Assembly: GCA_034401135.1 (NCBI GenBank)
Contig: JAWZSP010000007.1
Coordinates: 2,108,001 to 2,172,000, forward strand
From: Volutella citrinella
Lineage: Eukaryota; Ascomycota; Sordariomycetes; Hypocreales; Nectriaceae
Length of the DNA: 64,000 nucleotides
Reading direction: 5' to 3'
Shown: piece by piece, positions 55,737 through 64,000 of the stretch
Position numbering within the stretch: position 1 is the first letter of the stretch
Layout of the letters: each line of letters opens with the position of its first letter
Notes under the pieces: generated by a model
The model's database searches: none
What the model was told of the DNA's origin: nothing
The model's input: only the letters and a program-made list of their open reading frames with translations
Translations under genes and position numbers: made by a program

Positions 55737-58700
55737 ATGGATGACATGTTTGATGTATTCGAAGGGAAGGGGGATGCCAGTTCCAGCGAGGATGAGCGCG
55801 TGATTCAGAAGACCCGAAATCGCGACCACACAAAGAAGCGCAAGGCCGACGAGGCGATCAACGGCAATGGCGAGAAGCAAGATGTGGACATGGACCACAC
55901 TACCGAGGCATCAAAAGACGAGGACTCGGAGGAGGAAGACTCTGACACCCCCAGCCAGCAAGACAAGAAGCGACGGAAGAAGGCTGACGGCGCCGACCCT
56001 GTCATGACGGATACCTTCCAGACGGCCGAGTCACGAGAGGTTGCGGGTGCGGCCACGTTTGTGCCTCAAGATTCGTCGCTGGTGCTGTCGCATAACATTC
56101 AGCATCAGGTTGCTCTTCCTCCGGACCTGGATTACGAATACGTACCGCTCTCTGAGCACAAGCCGCCCGCGGAGCCTGCTCGAACCTACAGCTTCAAGCT
56201 CGACCCGTTCCAGAGCCTGTCGGTGGCGTCGATTGAGCGAGACGAGAGCGTGCTTGTGTCGGCGCACACTAGTGCTGGAAAAACAGTCGTTGCGGAATAC
56301 GCGGTGGCGCAATGCCTCAAGCGCAACCAGAGGGTCATCTACACGAGTCCCATCAAGGCTCTGAGCAATCAAAAGTACCGAGACTTTGAAGCTCTCTTCG
56401 GCGATGTTGGACTGATGACGGGTGATGTGACCATCAACCCTACTGCGAGCTGTCTCGTCATGACGACTGAGATTTTGCGATCGATGCTTTATCGTGGATC
56501 GGAGATCATGCGCGAAGTCGCGTGGGTCATTTTCGATGAGATTCATTACATGCGCGACAAGACTCGAGGTGTGGTTTGGGAGGAGACTATCATTATGCTG
56601 CCCGACAAGGTTCGATACGTTTTCCTTTCGGCCACCATCCCCAACGCTTTCCAGTTCGCCGAATGGATCGCCAAGATTCACCACCAGGCTTGCCACGTTG
56701 TGTACACCGATTTCCGACCGACACCGCTTCAAAACTACTTCTTCCCGTGCGGAGGCAACGGAGCTAGGCTTGTGGTGGATGAAAAGAGCAACTTCAATGA
56801 GCAGAACTTCAACCTGGTCATGCAAGAAGTGGAGGACAAGAAGGGTGCCGACCCTGCCGACGCCAATGCCAAACAGCGAGGCAAGGGCAAGAACAAAAAG
56901 ACCAACAAGGGCGGCGCCGACAGCGGCTCTGATATCGCCAAGATCATTCGGATGACGATTAAGAAGAACTTCAATCCTGTCATTGTCTTCAACTTCAGCA
57001 AGCGAGAGTGCGAGAACATGGCAATGAACATCTCGAGTCTCAGCTTCAATGACGATTCGGAGAAGGCAATGGTTCGCAAAGTCTTTAGCAGCGCTATCGA
57101 AAGTCTGGCAGAGGTGGATCGTGAGCTCCCCCAAATCGTTCACTTGCTACCGCTCCTGGAACGGGGTATTGGCGTGCATCACTCTGGATTGCTACCGATC
57201 TTGAAGGAGACCATCGAGATTCTCTTCCAGGAGCACCTGATCAAGGTCCTTTTCGCAACCGAGACTTTCTCCATCGGCCTCAACATGCCGGCCAAGACGG
57301 TCGTTTTCACCCAGGTGACCAAATGGGACGGCATCAAGCGCCGACCTCTAACCTCATCTGAATACATCCAGATGGCCGGACGTGCTGGACGTCGTGGTCT
57401 GGATGCCCGAGGTATCGTCATCATGATGATTGACGACAAGCTCGAGCCTGAAACTGCCAAGGAGATTGTTACCGGCCACCAAGATCGCCTGAACTCGGCC
57501 TTTTACCTGGGATACAACATGATCCTGAACCTTTTACGAATCGAGGCCATCTCGCCCGAGTTTATGCTCGAGCGATGTTTCCATCAGTTCCAAAACGCTG
57601 CTGGCGTGCCAACCCTGGAGAAGGAGCTGATGTCGTTGCAACAGGAGCGTGATGGCATGAGCATCCCCGACGAGTCGACCGTGAAGGATTACTATCAGAT
57701 CCGACAACAACTCGGCACCTACACCAAGGACATGCGGGCTGTCATCCAGCACCCAAACTACTGCCTGCAGTTCATGCAGCCTGGTCGTCTGGTCCAGATT
57801 TTCAACCCCAAGGACTCCCCTGAGAATGTGACTGGGGGTGTCGACTTTGGCTGGGGCGTGGTGGTCAACCAATACGCTCGCAGGGCACCCAAGCCCGGCG
57901 AGCCGGAGCATATTCCCCAAGAGTCGCGGATTATTGACGTACTGCTGCCAATCTCGAAGTCAAGCGCTGACTTCCGGCCTGGCCAGCCGACGGGCGAGAT
58001 GCCACCTGGTCTGCACCCGTCCTCGGGCGATGGAGATGTCATTTATGTTGTTGTACCCTGCCTGTTCACCTGCATCAAGGCTATCAGCCAGATCCGCCTC
58101 TTCCTGCCCAAGGAGGGCCTGAACTCGGATCAGGACCGTGAGCAGCTGACCAAGTCTTTGTCCGAAGTCAAGCGTCGCTTCCCGGATGGCATGCCCATTC
58201 TGGATCCGTTGGAGAACATGGAGATCAATGATGACTCGTTTAAGAAATTGCTACGAAAGATTGAGGTTCTGGAGTCGCGACTATTGGCGAACCCTCTGCA
58301 TCTCTCCCCCATGCTGCCGTCGCTCTGGGACCAGTATCACGCCAAGATCAAACTCGGGGACAAGGTTAAAGAGAAGAAGAAGGCTATTTCCAAGGCACAT
58401 AGCATTGCCCAGATGGATGAGCTCAAGTCGCGCAAGCGAGTGCTGCGCCGCCTCGGTTTCATCAACGACTCCGAAGTAGTCCAGCTCAAGGCACGTGTGG
58501 CTTGTGAAATCTCGTCTACCGAAGGCCACGAGCTTTTACTTTCGGAACTCCTGTTTGATCGATTCTTCAACGAGCTCACCCCTGAAACTTGCGCTGCCGT
58601 TCTCAGCTGCTTCATCTTTGACGAAAAGGTGGAGACGTCAGCGCTCAAGGAAGATCTGCAGAAGCCGTTCCGCGAGGTGCAGGCCAAGGCACGCATCGTT

Positions 58701-59064
58701 GCAAAGGTCAGCCAGGAGTGCAAGCTTGATGTGAATGAGGATGAATATGTCCAAAAGTTGAAGTGGCAGCTGATGGAGACGGTGTACTCATGGGCCCAGG
58801 GCAAGCCGTTTGTCGAGATTTGGTAAGTGCAGTCGGTTCGATGCCTTGAACATTCTTAGTCCAGGAGGCTGACCCTCACGCAGCAAAATGACCAACACAT
58901 ATGAAGGCTCACTGATCCGACTCTTCCGTCGGCTGGAGGAGCTTCTCCGACAAATGGCCCAGGCCGCCAAGGTCATGGGCAATGAAGACCTGACGAAGAA
59001 GTTTGACGAGAGTTTGCAGAAGATCCGACGTGATATCGTGGCTGCCCAGAGTCTGTACCTGTAA
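55737..59064 (+). CDS. MTR4: Mtr4, Ski2-like RNA helicase of the nuclear exosome/TRAMP
   Basis: 3'-5' RNA helicase feeding substrates to the nuclear exosome (known for Mtr4/Dob1). Exons 55737-58822 and 58884-59064 give 1088 aa; the 61-nt intron splits a Cys codon and the join reads FVEICKMTNTYEGSLIR. The acidic/basic N-terminus (to about 110) is followed by the helicase core: AHTSAGKT at 176-183, TSPIKALSNQKYR, DEIH at 267-270, SATIPNA, FNFSKRECE, FATETFSIGLNMPAKTV and QMAGRAGRRG from 545. A Lys/Gly-rich loop (KQRGKGKNKKTNKGG) sits between the RecA domains. The arch/KOW part follows (about 620-830), then the DSHCT helical end (EDLTKKFDESLQKIRRDIV). All catalytic motifs are intact and length is normal. 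The start has G at -3 and G at +4. Confidence 0.97.
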
Positions 59065-59420
59065 GACAGGGCCTATAGTAGTAGTAGCTAGCCATGATGG
59101 GAATGCAGGGGCGGATTTACGAAAAGCTATAATGGGTTGGTACGGCATGGCGGTCGTTTTATCTATACTATCCATTCACGCGGAGTTTGGCGTGTCGGAT
59201 TTGATCTGTAGAGAGTTGTCTTTGAAGGCGCCAGCATTGACAGGGCACATCTGATGCTCCGGAGATTAAAATCTATGAAAGCCTGTGGTATTTCCTACTA
59301 TAAACATGTGAATGTCCCCCGCAACACCACCACCAACGCCAGTTGCGGCTTCGAGCTAAGCTGAGGCCGCGCAAACAGGATGAACTGAGAACATATAAAG
59401 AGACTGGTGCTGGCAACCGG
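59065..59420. other. Spacer between convergent MTR4 and DSC3
   Basis: 356 bases with no gene. It contains the 3' ends of both neighbours; a TAGTAGTAGTAGCTAGC string near 59076-59092 lies just after the MTR4 stop. Confidence 0.5.
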
Positions 59421-60362
59421 CTACACCCTCGGGCCGGAGATGCCCATGACCAGGCCAATGGTCAAACTGAAGACGACACCGAAGCCGACGAATATTTGCC
59501 AGCGCTTGCTCCAGATGCCTTGCTCACGCATAAGCCACGTTAGACTTCCGAGGGGGAAGAAGAAGCCGACGACCATGGCACGGAAGAGTACCTCAAGCAC
59601 GCCAGCCAAGCCGCTGAACTCATCCTCGAGCGCGTCACCGCCGGCTCCACCTGCGCCGGCAGGCAGGCCACCGGCGTTGTTGTCGATCCAGGCGTCCTCA
59701 AGCCCACGCAGAGTGTCTGGCGAGGGCATGGAGTCAGGCGTGTAGCGCGAGGTGTGGATGGAGGTAAACTGGGTGCGCAAGGTGGCAATCTCCGAGGGCG
59801 TGAAGCCGGCCTGAAGGAGACGGTCGAAGCCACGAGGGCGGGGGCGAGTCGACGAGGCCGGCTTAGAGGCGACGGCGCCGGAGTGGGCATCGTCCGGTGG
59901 GTTTGCCGCACCGCTCTCCTCGGCGGCAAGTTCCTCAGGCGAGAGCTCGTCGCCGATGGAGCAGTTCACGTAGACGCGAACGACGGGGGCGGTGCCCTCG
60001 ACGCCCTTGCCCTTGCCCTTGGGGTCATGCTGCTGCTCCTGGGACGAGGCTAAGTCTAGGGGGGGAGGCGCGAGAGGCGCCTTGAGCACATGGCCGAGGG
60101 CCGCAGTGTCTGGGAGCAGACGGCCCTGGTGGATCAGGCGCAGGCGTGACCGAGAGGCCAACCGAGCCCGTAGTAGGTGCTTCAGCGCAAGAACAGTGGT
60201 GGACTGAGGGGACGGGATGTCAAGATCGATGTCTGGCTGTGATGTGGAGAAGCGGATGGTGAGGTGCAGGGGAGGCGTATACGGGCGCGGCGCCTGCGGT
60301 TGCGACGGTGCCGCTGACGGCAGAGGGGAGCTCATAGAGGGCGATGGAGGGTCATGTCCCAT
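59421..60362 (-). CDS. DSC3: Dsc3, ubiquitin-like subunit of the Golgi DSC E3 ligase complex
   Basis: Part of the Dsc membrane ubiquitin ligase that drives SREBP cleavage and Golgi/endosome protein quality control in fungi (known family role). A single frame gives 313 aa. A Pro-rich N-terminus is followed by a ubiquitin-like domain at about 30-95 (LHLTIRFSTSQPDIDLDIPS, VLALKHLLRARLASRSRLRL, IHQGRLLPD). The C-terminal block starts GFDRLLQAGFTPSEIATLRT, the usual Dsc3 C-terminal domain. Two membrane spans follow at about 255-280 and 287-308, with the short loop MREQGIWSKRWQ between them. An ATG nine codons later (60335) is an alternative start. Confidence 0.92.
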   Translation of the reverse strand: MGHDPPSPSMSSPLPSAAPSQPQAPRPYTPPLHLTIRFSTSQPDIDLDIPSPQSTTVLALKHLLRARLASRSRLRLIHQGRLLPDTAALGHVLKAPLAPPPLDLASSQEQQHDPKGKGKGVEGTAPVVRVYVNCSIGDELSPEELAAEESGAANPPDDAHSGAVASKPASSTRPRPRGFDRLLQAGFTPSEIATLRTQFTSIHTSRYTPDSMPSPDTLRGLEDAWIDNNAGGLPAGAGGAGGDALEDEFSGLAGVLEVLFRAMVVGFFFPLGSLTWLMREQGIWSKRWQIFVGFGVVFSLTIGLVMGISGPRV

Positions 60363-63181
60363 CTGGCGAGGGCCAGCAGAGAATTACGCGGGCATTAATT
60401 ACGGGTGGGCGATTGGGCGATTTGGCTGGTGGGAGGTCGTCGGATGGAGATGATGGAAAGCTGTCCATGCTAGGATTGATTTGGAGGTTGCTCGCACTAA
60501 GGATTAGTGCCTGAGCGCGCAGGTGACGTGGTGGTGGCCAGTGGCAGGAGCAAGTGGGCAGCCTGACAGCCGCCAATAGGGCGCGTCCGGAGCCAAAGCA
60601 GAGCTAGGCTCTAGCGACCCAGCTTCGGACATGGGCGGCGGGGCTTGGCCGGAGGGGCGCCCACAGCTGGCCCAAGGGACCGGGCCATCGGGTTTTGGCA
60701 CTACAGTCTGGGTGAGCTTGGCAAGCAATGTCTCTGCGCAGCCGAGACACCAAGACTTGTGTGGTTTGTGGAGGCGAGCGAGGAGAGAGGAGAGGAGACC
60801 AGACGGCTCGGGACTTTTGGGGGGCATCTGCTGGCACCAGCTTCGGCTGTGGTGCGAATGTTTTAGTGCAGTGCATAGACAGCCCAGGCACCCAGGCGTA
60901 ATGTCCGGGTAAGAATGGAGATGATCTGGACAATTCGTTTGCTGATCCCTTCTGCAATGGGAGTTCTTGCCCAGGGATCGCTGGCGGTTAAGCCGGGATT
61001 TCCACATATTCACATGGTGGCGGGCCATGTAAGGCGGCCATGTAAGGCTGGACTGGGATACACACTGACATATTCATCGGCGTTTAGATCTGCAGGGCCT
61101 GCTGGACAGCCCTCACACAAGGATTCTGGTGTAAGCCTCCGAATACTCGTACGAGTAATAAGTGATACTTTGGTTGACCTGAGCTAAATCACCAAGCCGT
61201 TGTATCAGAGTGAAGTACGTAATTGGATGTAACGCAAAAAGCAGCGCATCGCCTCCCTCTCATCACACTCATCATAGGACTCGAAACGATAGATTGCGCC
61301 CTCACACGCCAGCCGGACCAGCCACCACCGCGGAGCCCGAGCCTTTGGCGCCAACTCTTGCCACGGCAAGCCGCTTGGATAGGAGAACCCCTGGATGCAG
61401 ACCTGCGCCAGCAGTGGCTTGCCCAACGTCGCCTGCCTAGTGCATGCTCCGTGGCTTCTCTAGCAGTGCAAGTAAAATTAAGAGGCGCTCTGTTGGAACC
61501 ACACTAATGGGGCGCCCGCCGCTCTGGAAAGGAGGCCAGCGCCGTCATTCAGGTACGGCGCTTCTGACAGAACTTGGGTGGCGCTAAAAACGGTGGAGTC
61601 GGCACCGGGGAGCTTGACGAAGTACCGAATACCGCCAAAACAGTCAACTGGGACGACAAGGGTGGGTGCTGTAAGTGCGGGCGGGGCGCGCCAAAACAAC
61701 AACGGCCATGGTAATTGGAGGCTTGGACCTGCCCTCCCACATCACTCTATGTTGACCTGTCGCTGGGACCCTCGGCTGGTCGGCGCATAACGGCAGCGAA
61801 TTCATCCCATTCAGCTTATGCACCATCCAGGCACCGTCCAGGCCAGGCCCAGGCACAAGCGGCAGCCGCTGGCCCTGGTCCCCTCGTGGCGCGAAGCTCT
61901 CCCGGGGCAGGATTTGCGCAAGGAACCGTGGTCCGTGTGGGCGACTAGAAGCGAATTATCGATTTACCCTTGTCGTCGACAGCCTTGATCTATGCTCTTC
62001 TTGCTTGTTTGTTTCCTTGACGGCGGAGCTGTCCATTCTCTCACTGTCAGGTCACCCGTGCTCGACTGATCAGCTTCCCACACGTTCGAAAGCGCAACAG
62101 CAGTCTGGCTACACGACCTAGCCTAGCTCAGGCACCGCCACGGTGCTGGACCTCATACCTTTTCTGACGAGTAACGACAATAGGCATCGACAAACTAATA
62201 ACCTTCGCCCCTGCATCTCCGTTGTTTGAATATACGCTCGCCGGTCTTGCGCCTCCCGATGGCTAATTTCCACCTCATCTGGGCAGAACAATGCCTCTCT
62301 CAGCACCGCTGGATCGTTACAAATTCGCCGAAGCAGGACTCTGTTCTCTCTCTGGCCTATCACCACCTCTACATAGCCACTCCGTACCCAGTCCCCCACG
62401 ATCCCGGTCCGGGTGGCTTGGGACCATGTGGAGCTCGGCTAATGCTGAAGTCAAGGATGACAGAAGAGGCCCGTATTGGGCAAACGTCGACTTACAGCCG
62501 CATATCCCCTTCTCGAGGCCCCTGGCAAGCCTGGATAAGCCGACGGACCTGCTCCACCAACTGCGTCAAGCATCGTTATCCAACTAACACTGAACTGGTG
62601 ATGGCGTCTCGCGGTTCGGCGCCAGCTATGCTCAGTCTGGACTCGCTCAGGCACCCGGCAGACCCGTGGCGCCTGCCAGGATGAGCTGCTCCAACCTTGA
62701 CGAGGGTCCTCGCGAGGCTTTCCGCACGCTTGCACAAGTCTCTTTTGGCAATGTACCTTCAGCTCTGTGTGCTCCGGCCAAGCCAGTTGGTATCCAGTTA
62801 CCGAGCCATCCAGCCAACGGGATGCCGATCCCTCGACTCCAACGTGGAAGGTTCCGCCTCGACATGCGGTGACAACGGTGCTGGCGCCCTCTGCAGACCC
62901 AGCCGTCCCCTATTCTTAGATACATGGGCAATTTTTCGCTTGCCATGTTCCATGGCTGAAGATGGGTGGGACTTGCATCGGAACGCTTGGTTGGAAACCG
63001 GGGTTCCTGCATATAAGTGCTCCGGCTCTGTTCCCATCACCTCGGAGTCTTCTCTTCTTCTTTCTTGCACTCCTATCCAAGTCATTCTTTTTCTTCCCTG
63101 TTTCGAAGCTTACGTCTTCGGACTACCACGACTGTCGTTTTTGATCATCAAGTCTTTCGTTAATAACTACATACTTTTGCC
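60363..63181. other. 2.8-kb gene-free region upstream of the PAN-domain gene
   Basis: It starts with the DSC3 promoter and ends with the promoter of the secreted-protein gene. In between I see no convincing coding frame, RNA gene or long repeat. A TATA-like element and a pyrimidine-rich initiator zone mark the right end. Confidence 0.55.
63011..63017 (+). promoter_or_regulatory. TATA-like element of the PAN-domain gene
   Basis: ATATAAG, 165-170 bases before the ATG at 63182, followed by C/T-rich sequence (63046-63100) of the kind where fungal transcription often starts. A clear TATA box fits a strongly regulated, highly expressed gene, an inference strengthened by C-ending codon use in the coding region. 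Confidence 0.55.
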
Positions 63182-64000
63182 ATGGCTCTCACTAAGGTGA
63201 TGGTCGCCCTCCTGGCGGCCATGGCCGTGCCTGGCATTGAGGCTTCCAAGTGCAAGCCCTCCGGAACCCTGACCACCAAGGCTTCCGCTACGCTCTCTAC
63301 CGATTCTGCAACTGATTCTGCCACTGCTTCGGTCACTGCTTCGGTGACTGGCTCCGTCACCGCTGCTACCGAGTCTACCGCCATTGCTTCCACCACTGCC
63401 TCCTCCTCTTGCACTGACTGGATGGTCATTCCCACCCCCGTCAACGATCTTGACTGTGGCAAGACTGGTAATGTCAAGTATCCTTCATGCCTCATCAAGG
63501 AGAAGAAGGTGGCGAACCTGAAGGCTTGCGGTGCCTTGTGCAAGAAGAACGCCAAGTGCCTTAGCTTTGGCTATAAGGCAGAGAAGAAGCGCTGTGCTCT
63601 CTTCTCCAAGGAGATCGAGAAGGCCGCCGATTTGTTCGAGACCACCCCCAACGCCTGCGACTACGTTTTCTACGAGAAGGATTGCTACACCTGCGAAGAG
63701 AAGCCCGGCTCCTCCACCACCGCCACTGAGACCGGCACCGAGACCACTGGCGTCGAGACCACTGGCACCGCGGCCACTACCGAAGCCACAGGTACCGAGA
63801 CCACCGGCACCGAGACCGGTACTGAGACTGGCAATGCGGCCACTACTGAGGCCACTACTGGTACCGAGACTGGTGTCGAGACGACTGCTACTGAGACCAC
63901 CGGCACCGCGGCTACCACTGAGGCTACTACCGAGGCCACTGGTACCGAGACTGGCACCGAGACTGGTACTGAGACCGGCACCGCGGCTACCACTGAGGCC
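63182..64000 (+). CDS. Secreted PAN/Apple-like protein with Thr/Glu/Gly repeat tail (partial, adhesin-like)
   Basis: Open to the right edge; 273 codons are visible. A signal peptide (MALTKVMVALLAAMAVPG, cleavage near residue 22) is followed by a Ser/Thr-rich stretch (26-75), then a Cys-rich domain at about 77-175 that resembles a PAN/Apple module (ACGALCKKNAKCLSFGY, KKRCALFSKE, CDYVFYEKDCYTC). From about residue 176 the protein is almost only Thr, Glu, Gly, Ala and Val in short tandem units, likely heavily O-glycosylated. This layout suggests a cell-wall or extracellular adhesin-type protein; a GPI signal, if any, would lie outside the window. Codons are strongly C/G-ending, as in highly expressed fungal genes. 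The ATG at 63182 has G at -3 and G at +4. Confidence 0.85.
   Translation, partial: MALTKVMVALLAAMAVPGIEASKCKPSGTLTTKASATLSTDSATDSATASVTASVTGSVTAATESTAIASTTASSSCTDWMVIPTPVNDLDCGKTGNVKYPSCLIKEKKVANLKACGALCKKNAKCLSFGYKAEKKRCALFSKEIEKAADLFETTPNACDYVFYEKDCYTCEEKPGSSTTATETGTETTGVETTGTAATTEATGTETTGTETGTETGNAATTEATTGTETGVETTATETTGTAATTEATTEATGTETGTETGTETGTAATTEA
63712..64000 (+). repeat. Degenerate tandem coding repeat, Thr/Glu/Gly-rich
   Basis: Short in-frame units built from ACC, GAG, GGC, GCC and ACT codons (for example GTETGTETG, AATTEATTG). They continue to the window edge. Units vary in order, and synonymous ACT/ACC and GGT/GGC changes suggest older duplications mixed with recent ones. The opposite strand is also open across it, a by-product of codon periodicity. 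Confidence 0.85.

Noticed and set aside
56031..57143. 370-codon antisense frame inside MTR4
   Set aside because: It is a shadow of the strongly biased codons of MTR4; the sense strand encodes all helicase motifs.
63685..63993. Antisense Val/Pro/Ser-repeat frame
   Set aside because: It is the mirror of the Thr/Glu/Gly repeat; the sense frame carries the signal peptide and Cys-rich domain.

Overview
The window looks like nuclear chromosomal DNA of a filamentous ascomycete, most probably a Sordariomycete close to Hypocreales. The reasons are large genes with few short introns (52-124 nt, GT..AG or GC..AG ends, CTRAC/CTAAC-like branch sites), long disordered S/P/T-rich extensions on signalling proteins, pyrimidine-rich leaders, purine at -3 of most start codons, and a gene set typical of fungi (AIM22, ALG2, ALG14, KCS1, MTR4, DSC3, a Cdc11/Nud1 scaffold). 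No ribosomal operon, tRNA, CRISPR, transposon or virus was recognised. I support 16 protein-coding genes, one broken Rho-like GTPase gene and one partial gene at the right edge. Exon joins were derived by hand; every join keeps the frame and rebuilds a conserved family motif.

Layout, left to right: AIM22 lipoate ligase (+, 530-1814); a gene-free stretch of 10.9 kb; a SAK1/CaMKK-type kinase (+, 12678-16480); ALG2 mannosyltransferase (-) and a peroxisomal enoyl-CoA isomerase (+) diverging from 18.9-19.6 kb; a TBC Rab-GAP (-, to 24346); a Cdc11/Nud1 scaffold (-, 26100-31586) divergent from an unrecognised PW-motif protein (+, 32380-35688); a second gene-poor stretch of 5.9 kb; KCS1 inositol hexakisphosphate kinase (+, 41598-45717); an FAD-dependent oxidoreductase (+, 46709-48349); the atypical Rho-like GTPase with an in-frame TAG (+, 48561-49873); ALG14 (+); mS23/Rsm25 (-) divergent from a PPR-like mitochondrial protein (+); COX8 (-) divergent from MTR4 (+); DSC3 (-); 2.8 kb without genes; and a secreted PAN-type protein with a Thr/Glu/Gly-repeat tail that runs off the right edge.

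Functionally the window mixes housekeeping modules. ALG2 and ALG14 act in lipid-linked oligosaccharide assembly on the cytosolic face of the ER. mS23, the PPR-like protein and COX8 (51.5-55.1 kb) serve mitochondrial translation and respiration, and AIM22 serves mitochondrial lipoylation. SAK1 (energy signalling) and KCS1 (inositol pyrophosphates) are regulatory genes, and each is preceded by the longest empty DNA in the window and by upstream ATGs. The observations most worth following are the Rho-like gene (P-loop Lys replaced by Gln, Trp codon of the WDTxG motif now TAG, otherwise intact over six exons), two GC-AG introns among about 16 inferred introns, the PW-motif protein, and the edge adhesin-like gene.
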